16,521 bases of DNA from DASYQV01 sp036005125 (GCA_036005125.1 DASYQV010000211.1:1-16521), one strand, 5' to 3'; positions 1 to 8,166 are shown, counted from the stretch's first letter. The notes: generated by a model from the letters alone, not told the origin. Made by a program: numbers and translations.

Positions 1-27
1 ACTGCGGACTCTGTAAATACGATCCAT
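1..27 (-). CDS. Start of an unidentified gene, cut by the window edge
   Basis: Reading the minus strand, an ATG at 27-25 opens a frame that begins MDRIYRVRS and runs off the window. A GGAG lies 6 bases upstream of the ATG, a good ribosome-binding distance. The start is 11 bases beyond the stop codon of the lipoprotein gene that ends at 39, so the two are probably co-transcribed. Nine residues are too few to identify the product. Genes for small LptM-type lipoproteins often stand beside lysA or dapF, but these residues do not confirm either. Confidence 0.45.
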
Positions 28-38
28 GTTCGCTCCGG

Positions 39-1367
39 CTATCGAGCGGTTTCTTCCACCCGATTCGATTCGGCACTCCAGTTCGGCACCGGCAGCCGGT
101 TGTCGACCGCCACCACCGCATACACGTACCGGACTCCCGGCGTCGTGCTGGCGTCGCGATAACGGGCCTCGAGTATCGGGGTGGCCGTGAGCGGCTCGAG
201 TGTGGCATCTGACCCGTCGCCGCGCAAGACCAGATAACCTCCGAGGTCGGGTTCCGCGTTCGGCTCCCAGATCAAGCTGATCGCTCCTTCCGACGCGACG
301 GCGGCAAGCTGCTGGGGCGGCGCGGGAGGAAAGACATCGACGGGCGTGAAGCAGACCGGTGGCGAGGCCTCCCCAATCACCAACTCCTTCAGACCGCGGA
401 CGGAGCGCACCGAGTAGCAACGTCCCCGCTCGAACATGACGGGTAAATCGGCGAACGTCAATTCTGAGAGCGGCGCCGCGTTCTCCTGCGCCGGCACGAA
501 TGCATTCCACGAGTCGTCGAGGTCGAGCTTCGCCGGCGGGGCAAGCGGATCCGGCCCCAGCTCCCGATACACCAAGTACCGCGTCGGCCCCGATATGGTG
601 GCGTCGGCAGCGGGGGCCGCCGGCGCATGCGGTGGTTCGTCCGGCGCGTCGAGGTCCTCGATTGGCGGCTCGTCAGGCAGCGGGTGATCGAGCAGGAAGC
701 CGATGAGACCCCCCGAAGGCTCCCACGTCAGCGACACGCCTGTCTGCGTGTAGCGCGCCTCGATATCAGCCGGCGGGGGCGGAAGCGGATAGAGGACGAA
801 CTCGGCGGCCGTACCGGTGGGGCCAGGCGTTCCGCGCGGCGAGAACGCGTAGGCGACGTAGAACCGCCGCAACGGCGACGACTGCGCCGCCGTCTCTACA
901 CCCGCCACCGGCAACAAACCCCGGTCATGCGGCTCGGGCTCCGGGATGCGGCCCTGCACGAGGTCGTCGGCCTTCAGTCTGTCGATGACGGTGATTCTTC
1001 CACCCGGCTCGAGGGCGATTCGCGCGAGCAGGGCCGGAGTCGTGGGAGGCGGCGCTGCACGACGGCTCCCGGTGACTGGCTGCGTCGACAACGGTACATT
1101 GACGTGCGCGATGAGGGTGCCAACCGCCGCCCAGCGACCGCGCGGCGGCGGCATGTGGCCCGTGTAGGCGTACACCTCCACCCATCCTACCGATGCCGGG
1201 GTCGACCTGTCGACGTTGGCGGCGGGAATCGTCAGCGAGATATAGACGTCGCTGCCCAGCCGCCGCGCGTCGATGGTCTCCACAGGCCCCGGAATGCGAA
1301 CGAAGGGAGCGAGCGGCGGGCCTTTCTTCCCGCAACCGGTGACCGCAATCGCACCGACCGCGGCCAT
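39..1367 (-). CDS. Lipoprotein with LptM-like N-terminus and fibronectin type III-like domains
   Basis: Predicted 442-residue envelope lipoprotein. The first residues, MAAVGAIAVTGCGKKGPPLAP, contain a lipobox (VTGC, Cys12) followed by the Lys-rich CGKKGPPLAP segment typical of LptM/YifL-type small lipoproteins. Unlike those short proteins it continues with about three beta-sandwich-like units, near residues 27-195, 199-345 and 346-440. They are marked by strands such as GVSLTWEP, YLVYRELG, AISLIWEP and RYVYAVVAVDNR, which look like fibronectin type III repeats. Pro/Asp/Glu-rich linkers separate the units. I chose ATG 1367 because the frame upstream (to 1625) is made of intergenic repeats. The resulting signal peptide is very short, lacks a Lys/Arg n-region, and has no clear Shine-Dalgarno sequence. 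Function is unknown; an envelope scaffold or adhesion role is inference. Confidence 0.78.
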   Translation of the reverse strand: MAAVGAIAVTGCGKKGPPLAPFVRIPGPVETIDARRLGSDVYISLTIPAANVDRSTPASVGWVEVYAYTGHMPPPRGRWAAVGTLIAHVNVPLSTQPVTGSRRAAPPPTTPALLARIALEPGGRITVIDRLKADDLVQGRIPEPEPHDRGLLPVAGVETAAQSSPLRRFYVAYAFSPRGTPGPTGTAAEFVLYPLPPPPADIEARYTQTGVSLTWEPSGGLIGFLLDHPLPDEPPIEDLDAPDEPPHAPAAPAADATISGPTRYLVYRELGPDPLAPPAKLDLDDSWNAFVPAQENAAPLSELTFADLPVMFERGRCYSVRSVRGLKELVIGEASPPVCFTPVDVFPPAPPQQLAAVASEGAISLIWEPNAEPDLGGYLVLRGDGSDATLEPLTATPILEARYRDASTTPGVRYVYAVVAVDNRLPVPNWSAESNRVEETAR

Positions 1368-1389
1368 CACGTACGTGAACCATCCGAGT

Positions 1390-1429
1390 GCTCTGCCCTT
1401 GATAGCGCGGCAGAGCCCTCGGCTGGTCG
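1390..1429 (+). repeat. Stand-alone hairpin of the composite repeat family
   Basis: GCTCTGCC (1390-1397) pairs perfectly with GGCAGAGC (1409-1416). The stem is followed by CCTCGGCTGGTCG, matching the stem-plus-CTGGTT arrangement at 1511-1550 and, on the other strand, at 9815-9770. The loop keeps TGATAG, as in the 1511 copy. It lies 23 bases upstream of the lipoprotein start codon on the opposite strand. It looks like a solitary 5' module of the longer element. Confidence 0.6.
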
Positions 1430-1510
1430 TTGGCGCGCCGCGGCCGCTCCACGTCCGCCGCGCGCGACGGCCATCGAGCGGCACGCCATCTGTGGCGCGC
1501 GACCGGTCAC

Positions 1511-1647
1511 GGGCTCCGCCCCTGATAGTCCAGCGGAGCCCGCGACTGGTTGCCAGTGTCTTTCTGGCGCGCTTCGCGCGCCCAGGACCGCTATGCGGAT
1601 CCGGCGCAACGGGTACAAAATTCACGTTCGAAGCCGCAGAGCGGTCC
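1511..1647 (+). repeat. Composite structured repeat, copy 1 (full length)
   Basis: Modules in order on the plus strand: stem GGGCTCCGC (1511-1519) with GCGGAGCCC (1533-1541); the box GACTGGTTGCCAGTGTC; a strong hairpin with GGCGCGC at 1566-1572, loop TTC and GCGCGCC at 1576-1582; then a long inverted pair, GGACCGCTATGCGG (1585-1598) with CCGCAGAGCGGTCC (1634-1647, one mismatch). Bases 1553-1629 are identical to 7127-7203. A diverged full copy lies on the minus strand at 9816-9683. No ORF with independent support covers it. Confidence 0.8.
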
Positions 1648-1686
1648 GATTCAGAATTCTCGTCGGGTCCCCGCGAGCGGTCCAGT

Positions 1687-3075
<1,389 letters not shown>

Positions 3076-3101
3076 CGATTAGCTCCGGGCGCAGGCGGGG
3101 T

Positions 3102-3629
3102 TCACAGCTCCTCGATCGTCACGTTCGGGTTCGTGTAAATGCAGATGTCCGCCGCAATCTTCATCGCTTCCCCCGCGATCTGACGCGCGTCGAGCCCGCT
3201 GTGGCGGACAAGCGCGCGTGCCGCCGCCATGGCGAACGGACCTCCGGACCCGACTGCCACTATGCCATCATCGGGCTCGATGAGATCGCCGGTACCGGAG
3301 ATCAGAAACGTCGCCTTGCGGTCGGCAACGACCAGCATGGCTTCGAGACGTCGAAGCAGGCGGTCGGTTCGCCAATCGCGCGCGAGCTCCACGGCGGCCC
3401 GCTCCAGGTTTCCGCGATACTGTTCGAGCTTGGCTTCGAACCGGGAGAAGAGCGCAAACGAATCGGCGGCCGAACCCGCAAACCCCGCGAGAATCGAATC
3501 GTTGTACAAGCGCCTGATCTTCTTCGCGCCATGCTTGACGACGGTGTTGCCGAGCGTGACCTGGCCGTCGCCGGCCAGCACCGTGCGGTCCCGATGCCGC
3601 ACGGCCAGAATGGTGGTCGCATGGATCAC
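3102..3629 (-). CDS. hslV: ATP-dependent protease peptidase subunit HslV
   Basis: Threonine peptidase of the HslUV complex, a proteasome beta-subunit homologue forming a double hexamer. I place the start at GTG 3629, giving MIHATTILAV and 175 residues, close to the 176 of E. coli. Thr5 of HATTIL is the likely catalytic N-terminal Thr after processing. Asp21 in GDGQVTLGN, Lys37 in AKKIRRLY and the GSGG motif match the known active site, and the C-terminus ICIYTNPNVTIEEL is typical. The frame stays open to 3785, but that extension has no family similarity. No strong Shine-Dalgarno is seen; a CATACT lies 6 bases before the GTG, so a leaderless message is possible. It is the first gene of the hslVU pair. 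Confidence 0.97.
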   Translation of the reverse strand: MIHATTILAVRHRDRTVLAGDGQVTLGNTVVKHGAKKIRRLYNDSILAGFAGSAADSFALFSRFEAKLEQYRGNLERAAVELARDWRTDRLLRRLEAMLVVADRKATFLISGTGDLIEPDDGIVAVGSGGPFAMAAARALVRHSGLDARQIAGEAMKIAADICIYTNPNVTIEEL

Positions 3630-3811
3630 TCTCGCAGTATGCCTCAAAAAGTGAGCACGGCCCGATAACGGATGGCCTGCCGCGATTACAGGACCAGGGC
3701 CTCGAAAGGGGCTACAATTCCCGAACCGGCGCAATTTCAGCAAATCCGGCTGGCGCGCAGGTTGCTGTGACTCATCCAATAGCAAGCGGCGTCGCGCACA
3801 ATACGTTACGC

Positions 3812-3816
3812 AGGAG
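3812..3816 (+). promoter_or_regulatory. Ribosome-binding site that fixes the start of the PEGA-domain gene
   Basis: AGGAG lies 7 bases before the ATG at 3824. It supports that start over the in-frame upstream codon at 3767, which would add 19 residues ahead of the signal peptide. The rest of the 194-bp divergent interval shared with hslV shows no clear promoter; TACAAT at 3713-3718 resembles a -10 box but lacks a matching -35. Confidence 0.75.
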
Positions 3817-3823
3817 AAAAACC

Positions 3824-4978
3824 ATGACCCGTCTCCCCTATGCGTTGATGCTGACCGCCGCGCTGTGCGTCCTCAGCGCCCCATCGGCCTATGCCGGGCA
3901 ACGTCAGCACGGTGGGCGGCACGCGGAACGTTCCGATCCAGAATCTTCCGCGCCGTCGCGCGCGGCGGTGCCGCGAGGCGAAGCCGCCCGGCCCGCGCCC
4001 GACAGCGGCCGCGGCGCGTCCAGCGCCGGGAGCGAGCGCGGCGTCGACAATGCGGGGCGCTCGCGCATACCCGCCCGCTTCGACGAAGGCCGCGTCGAGA
4101 GAACCCCGGAAGCGGCGCGTGAAGCGGCGCGCGCGCGTGTGCCTCGGTCTTCAGCGCCCACGCCGGATGCCTCGAACGGCTCGAGCGAACAGGTGAATGT
4201 GGATCAGGCGCGGCGAGCGAACGATTCGTCGCGCGGCGGCGCCGTGATCCCGCGCTGGCCCATCGCTCGTCCCGCCGAGGTCATCCGGACCGAGACGACC
4301 GCGGAGCGTGCCGATGACGACCAACGTCATGCGGTTCCGCGGGGCAGCCGGCCTCGTGGCGACAATCCGTCTACCGGCACTGCGGTGCCGCGCGTGCCGG
4401 ACGTGTCGCGCGGAAGCGGGGATCAACGAGGCGGCAACGTCTCCGTGCCGCGCGGTGGCCGGACATTCAACAACTACTACAATTACTATCCGCGCTATTA
4501 CTATCCCCGGCGCTGGTATCCGTACGGCTTCGGCGCGTTCGGCCTGGGCTACTTCTATTACGATCCGTACGCCTGGTATGGGTACGACCCGTATGGGTAT
4601 GGCGGGTATGGCGGCTATCCGTACTACGGTGGCGTGTACGGCGGCTACCCGTATGGCGGCTACCCGTATGGCGGCTATCCGTATGGCGGCTACCCGTACC
4701 CGTCTGGAGGCTACTCGAATGGCGGTTCCTCCAGTGGCCACTACGAGTACGGCGACCTGCGTCTGCAGGTCGAGCCGCGGGAGGCGGAGGTGTTCGTCGA
4801 TGGCTACTTCGCCGGACACGTCGACGACTTCGACGGCATCTTCCAGTCCCTGACGCTCGAAGAGGGCCCGCACAAAATAGAGATCGTCGCGCCGGGCTTC
4901 GAGACGCTCGACATCGACATCCGCATCCTGCCAGGACGCAAGATCACCTATAAAGGGGAGTTGAAGCGACGGTTGTGA
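3824..4978 (+). CDS. Secreted Gly/Tyr-rich protein with C-terminal PEGA domain
   Basis: The 384-residue exported protein begins MTRLPYALMLTAALCVLSAP and has a predicted signal peptidase I site after AYA (residue 24). Residues 25-200 are disordered, rich in Arg, Ser, Pro and Ala. Residues about 200-305 form a Tyr/Gly-rich tract (NNYYNYYPRYYYPRRWYPYG) with four perfect GGYPY units. Residues about 310-380 are a PEGA-type domain: LRLQVEPREAEVFVDGYFAG, then GPHKIEIVAPGFETL. PEGA domains are small beta folds common in bacterial surface proteins. An envelope or surface role is inferred; no enzyme motif is visible. AGGAG stands 7 bases before the ATG. The gene diverges from hslV and converges on the permease gene across a long palindrome. 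Confidence 0.85.
   Translation: MTRLPYALMLTAALCVLSAPSAYAGQRQHGGRHAERSDPESSAPSRAAVPRGEAARPAPDSGRGASSAGSERGVDNAGRSRIPARFDEGRVERTPEAAREAARARVPRSSAPTPDASNGSSEQVNVDQARRANDSSRGGAVIPRWPIARPAEVIRTETTAERADDDQRHAVPRGSRPRGDNPSTGTAVPRVPDVSRGSGDQRGGNVSVPRGGRTFNNYYNYYPRYYYPRRWYPYGFGAFGLGYFYYDPYAWYGYDPYGYGGYGGYPYYGGVYGGYPYGGYPYGGYPYGGYPYPSGGYSNGGSSSGHYEYGDLRLQVEPREAEVFVDGYFAGHVDDFDGIFQSLTLEEGPHKIEIVAPGFETLDIDIRILPGRKITYKGELKRRL
4640..4699 (+). repeat. Four tandem 15-bp units coding GGYPY
   Basis: Four in-frame 15-base units (GGCGGCTACCCGTAT and close variants) encode GGYPY four times in the Gly/Tyr-rich tract of the PEGA-domain protein. Differences are third-base only (TAC/TAT). Less regular GGY and YGGY units surround it. 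Such tracts usually vary in length between strains by slippage. Confidence 0.9.
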
Positions 4979-4986
4979 GTGCGTCG

Positions 4987-5178
4987 CACGATTTGATCAT
5001 CGGCTTATATCAGATTGGATCATTGAATCTGATCATTTCACCATCGAACCATCTACCGACTCATTGAATCATCGACGGTCGATGATGCAACGAGCGCCTG
5101 CACCGATGATTCGATAGATGATCAGATGACGAGATGATCACATTCGATGATCCAATCTGATATAGCCGATGATCAGAT
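4987..5178. repeat. Long imperfect palindrome, rich in GATC and GATGAT, between convergent genes
   Basis: The whole space between two convergent genes is AT-richer than its surroundings and made of permuted GATCAT, GATGAT and GAATCAT words. Its outer arms, 4994-5028 and 5142-5175, are inverted copies of each other over about 34 bases, with one indel and one mismatch; they contain the words CATCGGC, TATATCAGATTGGATCAT and GAAT. Inner arms around 5028-5060 and 5110-5140 also pair imperfectly. The centre is ATCATCGAC (5068-5076) against GTCGATGAT (5078-5086). As RNA from either strand it could fold into one long rod. It may serve as a bidirectional terminator; no T-tract is present. Confidence 0.85.
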
Positions 5179-6555
5179 TCATTGGCGCCTGAACCACAGA
5201 TAGAACGGCAAGCCGAGAGCCATCACGACCGCTGAGGCAACCGCAGCGGCAGGCCCGTTCCAGAGGGCGTTAATCAGAATCGCCGCGCTCGCGACGACGA
5301 AGAGGCCCGGGAACAGAGGATATCCCCACGCGCGGAAGGGCCGATCCGCGTTCGGTTCCCGCGATCGCAGAACAAAGACGGCGGCAACCGCAACCCCCAG
5401 GAAGAGCGTAATCGCGAATCCGGTGTAGTTGACGAGCGTGTCGCCCTTGGCCGACACCAGGAGCAACGACGCCCAGATCGCCTGCGCGACGATAGCGGTG
5501 GCGGGCGTGCGGTACTTCGGGTGCACGGCCGCGGCGCGGCGGAAGAACAGTCCGTCCCGGGCCATCGCGAAGTACACGCGTGGTCCGGCAAAGGTCATCG
5601 CGCTGACGCTGGCTGACAGGCTGATGATTGCCACGGCCGCCATCACGTCGCCCGCCGCAGGACCGAGCAGGCCGTCGGCGACGACGTCGAGCACGCTGCC
5701 CTTGATGGTCGCGAGCCGATCGATTGGCAGGACGTAGAGATAAAGCATGTTCAGCGCGAGATACAGCGCAACGACCGCGCCGGTGCCGAGCGCGAACGCG
5801 CGCGGCACGTTCCGACCGGGATCACGGATCTCCTCAGCGATGTACGACGCCGCATTCCACCCCGAATAGGCGAACATCACCGGGATCAGCGCGAGCAGCC
5901 AGCTGGCCGGCGCGACCGGCCCCGTCTGGACGACGTTCGACGGGTTGCCGGCCCCGAAGGAGAAGCCGAACGCGACGAACAGCACGAGCGCTGAGACCTT
6001 CAGGACGGCAAGAATGTTCCCGACGAGACGCCCCGTCCCGACGCCGCGCAGATGGATGAAGGCGAATCCCCACACCAGCACCAGCGCGCACACGGTCTGT
6101 GGCGAGAACGTGAGCTCCAGGATTCCGGGCACGATCGGCAGCACGAGAAAAGGCGTCGCCACTCCGGCCGCCGGGACGAAGCGGCCCATATACACGGCAA
6201 AGAAAACCGCGTTCGCGGCAATCGCGCCGGAAAAGCCGGCGACAAAGGACGTCCAGCCGGTGAGAAACGCGGCGAGCCTGCCGTACGCCTCGCGGAGATA
6301 CACGTACTCTCCACCTGCGTGCGGCCGCAGGGCTGCAAGCTCCGCGTACGCGATCGCTCCGGCGAATGCCAGGACCCCGCCCGCCGCCCATGTCGAGAGA
6401 AACAGCAGCGCGCTCGGGACCGACGCCGCGACCTGCGGAGGCGTGAACAGGATTCCGCCGCCGATCACGTTGGAGACGATGACGGCCGCTGCATCGAGCG
6501 GGCCGAGACGACGGTCGAGGACGGGTTCGGAGAGGGCGGCAGTGGAGAGGCGCAC
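5179..6555 (-). CDS. APC-family amino acid permease
   Basis: Integral inner-membrane transporter of the amino acid/polyamine/organocation superfamily, 458 residues, with about 12 hydrophobic spans. The N-terminus has the family signature: LGPLDAAAVIVSNVIGGGIL followed by FTPP, where the unwound helix 1 binds substrate. YAELAALRPHAGGEYVYLRE, FAYSGWNAASYIAEEIRDPG and the RNVPRAF segment are typical of LAT/serine-exchanger-like members. Substrate cannot be told from sequence. The start is GTG at 6555, with no separate Shine-Dalgarno, 9 bases after the stop of the YcfL-like lipoprotein gene, suggesting co-transcription or translational coupling. The stop codon adjoins the long palindrome. Confidence 0.93.
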   Translation of the reverse strand: MRLSTAALSEPVLDRRLGPLDAAAVIVSNVIGGGILFTPPQVAASVPSALLFLSTWAAGGVLAFAGAIAYAELAALRPHAGGEYVYLREAYGRLAAFLTGWTSFVAGFSGAIAANAVFFAVYMGRFVPAAGVATPFLVLPIVPGILELTFSPQTVCALVLVWGFAFIHLRGVGTGRLVGNILAVLKVSALVLFVAFGFSFGAGNPSNVVQTGPVAPASWLLALIPVMFAYSGWNAASYIAEEIRDPGRNVPRAFALGTGAVVALYLALNMLYLYVLPIDRLATIKGSVLDVVADGLLGPAAGDVMAAVAIISLSASVSAMTFAGPRVYFAMARDGLFFRRAAAVHPKYRTPATAIVAQAIWASLLLVSAKGDTLVNYTGFAITLFLGVAVAAVFVLRSREPNADRPFRAWGYPLFPGLFVVASAAILINALWNGPAAAVASAVVMALGLPFYLWFRRQ

Positions 6556-6564
6556 TCCGGGAGC

Positions 6565-7056
6565 CTACTGGGTCAGCAACTGGCGGTCAATCTGATATTC
6601 GCCGAGCTTTGCCCAGGTCCGCGGACCGTGCTTGCCGTAGATCTCGACCTTGGCGTCGACGAACTCGCGGTTCTGCAGCATCTGGAGCCGCGACTGCGTC
6701 CCCGTATACCCGTGATTCGAGCGAAGCACGATCTCGCGCGTTTTGCTGCCGGGCGCAAGATCCTGCTGCCCGATGGCTTTGACGAAATGCGAGTCCCACG
6801 CGGCCTGGTCGCCCCGGCGACGAAACACCGCATTGAGTTGCACGCTCGAGATCGGCTCCTTCGAGACGTTCTGAAGCCGGAGCGAGGTGCTGGGGACGAG
6901 CTTGTTCTTTCCGCCCTCGACGACGCCCGCGTCGTACCAGCCGGTGTGGACGTCAACCACTTGAAGGACTTTTTCGACTTCAACGTTGCGGCAACCCGTG
7001 ATGACCAGGGCTGCCAGGGCGACGAGAGCAACGCGTGTCATGTCGTCATTAGACAC
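6565..7056 (-). CDS. YcfL-like (DUF1425-type) lipoprotein
   Basis: Small lipoprotein of 163 residues. MTRVALVALAALVITGC gives a signal peptide with lipobox ITGC (Cys22 when counted from GTG 7056). The mature part is one beta-rich domain: KVLQVVDVHTGWYDAGVVEG, STSLRLQNVSKEPISSVQLN, then SKTREIVLRSNHGYTG. It resembles the YcfL/DUF1425 family, whose E. coli member is encoded near the penicillin-binding-protein activator LpoB; the role here is unproven. I prefer GTG 7056 because AGGTGAG lies 8 bases upstream. ATG 7041 would remove the acidic MSNDD and give a more normal signal peptide, but has no ribosome-binding site. The APC permease gene follows after 9 bases. Confidence 0.78.
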   Translation of the reverse strand: MSNDDMTRVALVALAALVITGCRNVEVEKVLQVVDVHTGWYDAGVVEGGKNKLVPSTSLRLQNVSKEPISSVQLNAVFRRRGDQAAWDSHFVKAIGQQDLAPGSKTREIVLRSNHGYTGTQSRLQMLQNREFVDAKVEIYGKHGPRTWAKLGEYQIDRQLLTQ

Positions 7057-7101
7057 CGAATTGGCTCACCTGCACGATCGGCCAACGCTCACGACACTCA
7101 T

Positions 7102-7123
7102 CCGGAGGCCTGAAGGCCTCCGG
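7102..7123 (-). repeat. REP-like hairpin, GGAG variant
   Basis: A perfect 9-bp stem, CCGGAGGCC (7102-7110) and GGCCTCCGG (7115-7123), encloses the loop TGAA. Read on the minus strand, GGAG sits directly at the 5' foot of the stem and the loop is TTCA. This is the tetranucleotide-plus-hairpin plan of REP sequences, and the same loop class as the hairpins near 12570-12631 and 14912-15024. There is no T-run, so a simple intrinsic terminator is less likely. Confidence 0.75.
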
Positions 7124-7126
7124 CTC

Positions 7127-7221
7127 CCAGTGTCTTTCTGGCGCGCTTCGCGCGCCCAGGACCGCTATGCGGATCCGGCGCAACGGGTACAAAATTCACG
7201 TTCCAGGCCGCATAGCGGTCC
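7127..7221 (+). repeat. Composite structured repeat, copy 2 (5' truncated)
   Basis: Bases 7127-7203 are identical to 1553-1629. The 3' part keeps the perfect inverted pair GGACCGCTATGCGG (7159-7172) and CCGCATAGCGGTCC (7208-7221). The 5' stem and CTGGTT box of copy 1 are missing and replaced by the REP-like hairpin at 7102-7123. It fills most of the interval between the exported unknown protein gene and the YcfL-like gene, ending 6 bases before the stop codon of the former. Confidence 0.85.
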
Positions 7222-7227
7222 AAGGAT

Positions 7228-8073
7228 CTAAAACTCCCTGACCTCGACGCGCTTGCGGGCCTCGTCTTTCGTGATGCGCTCGGCTCGAAACGCCGCCAGG
7301 TCGCTGCCTTTCACCCGAAGCATGATCGTGGTGACGTCGTACGGATCGCCGGGCACACGCTCGTTGTCGCGCGCCGCAACGGTCAGCCACTCGTCCGGAC
7401 CGACTCCGATCGGGCCGCTGTGATCGAGCATGGCATCGATGAGCGCGCTCTTCACTTCGGACGTGTAGGCCTCGCTCGGGTCGGAGACAAACGCAAGATC
7501 CGCCGTTGTTGTCGGAGGCGGCGTAACCGGCTGCCCGGCATCCGGCCCCGGCACCGTCTGAGCGGAGATGGTGCCGCGCGGCGGCGCTCCGACGGGCAGG
7601 CCGGCCGGCATCGGCTGCACGGGCCCGACCTGCAGCTCGATACGTTTGATCGCCTGCTGAAGATTGGCCCTGTCGCGCGGATCCTGGATCGACTCGACGT
7701 GCGCCTTGAGCTGCTGGAGCGCGGTGGTCGCCGCCACGCCGTTCCGGTCGACCATGGCCCGGAGGGACCACGCGACACTGCGCCGCATCGCGGGCACCTC
7801 GACGTCGAAGAACACGCCGAAGCCGTCGAGCCGGAAGCCGCGTGCCTGCGCCGCGCCCGAGAGCAGGAGCATGTCGGGCATGATTGCGCGGACCTGCCGA
7901 CTGAGGTTCTGCGCGCCGTGCTGCACGGCGCGCTCGAGCACGCCTTCCATGACGAAGATGTTGTAGCGCGCCTGCATCTGTTCTTTCGGGGGGGCCGGGC
8001 GCTGGGCCTGCTGGGCCGTCGCGATTGGTGTCGCAAGCACCACAGCCAGGCCGATGACGAAGACTTTCAACAC
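7228..8073 (-). CDS. Exported protein of unknown function, third gene of the ECF sigma unit
   Basis: I do not recognise this 281-residue protein. It starts at GTG 8073, with AGGAG 8 bases upstream. MLKVFVIGLAVVLATPIATA is a clear signal peptide with probable cleavage after residue 20. Residues 30-155 look alpha-helical and charged (MEGVLERAVQHGAQNLSRQV, QQLKAHVESIQDPRDRANLQ). A Pro/Thr-rich linker follows around 160-195, then a compact C-terminal part around 195-281 (TSEVKSALIDAMLDHSGPIG, VTTIMLRVKGSDLAAFRAER). No membrane span follows the signal peptide. It lies downstream of the sigma/anti-sigma pair on the same strand, so it may be a periplasmic partner or target of that system; this is inference. 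Confidence 0.75.
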   Translation of the reverse strand: MLKVFVIGLAVVLATPIATAQQAQRPAPPKEQMQARYNIFVMEGVLERAVQHGAQNLSRQVRAIMPDMLLLSGAAQARGFRLDGFGVFFDVEVPAMRRSVAWSLRAMVDRNGVAATTALQQLKAHVESIQDPRDRANLQQAIKRIELQVGPVQPMPAGLPVGAPPRGTISAQTVPGPDAGQPVTPPPTTTADLAFVSDPSEAYTSEVKSALIDAMLDHSGPIGVGPDEWLTVAARDNERVPGDPYDVTTIMLRVKGSDLAAFRAERITKDEARKRVEVREF

Positions 8074-8080
8074 AGTGTTC

Positions 8081-8108
8081 TCTCCTGCTTCCCTTTTCTC
8101 CTGCTTCC
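8081..8108 (-). promoter_or_regulatory. Duplicated purine-rich leader carrying two ribosome-binding sites
   Basis: On the minus strand the 12-base word GGAAGCAGGAGA occurs twice, separated by AAAG. The proximal copy puts AGGAG 8 bases before the GTG at 8073; the distal copy lies 16 bases further upstream. The second may act as a standby ribosome site or may simply be a recent short duplication. Confidence 0.6.
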
Positions 8109-8137
8109 GCAGTGTCCCTCTCCTGGTTGCGTCACTC

Positions 8138-8153
8138 CGGCGCGTGTGCGCCG
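8138..8153 (-). promoter_or_regulatory. Short GC hairpin between anti-sigma and unknown exported gene
   Basis: A perfect 6-bp stem, CGGCGC and GCGCCG, encloses a four-base loop in the 93-bp gap between the anti-sigma stop (8167) and the next start (8073). No T-run follows, so a classical terminator is unlikely. It could attenuate or protect the message. Confidence 0.4.
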
Positions 8154-8166
8154 AACGTCAACTTCC

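Larger units (their letters stand above)
1368..1686. other. Intergenic region of about 320 bp built from structured repeats
   Basis: The gap between the end of hslU and the start of the downstream lipoprotein gene holds no convincing gene. It contains a stand-alone hairpin (1390-1416), a full copy of the composite repeat (1511-1647), and a degenerate echo of its last arm, GAGCGGTCC at 1675-1683, next to the hslU stop. Open frames cross it on both strands, but their amino acid sequence merely repeats with the DNA repeats. No strong promoter for the lipoprotein gene was seen. Confidence 0.7.

Noticed and set aside
1566..1585. Intrinsic terminator for hslU
   Set aside because: The hairpin is strong but no T-run follows on either strand, and the same structure recurs as part of the repeat element elsewhere.
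1368..1625. 86-residue N-terminal extension of the lipoprotein
   Set aside because: Its sequence follows the DNA repeats (TSRGL twice), and it would bury the lipobox in mid-protein.
3630..3785. 52-residue N-terminal extension of HslV
   Set aside because: HslV needs its catalytic Thr near the N-terminus; the extension has no family similarity and the protein is full length without it.
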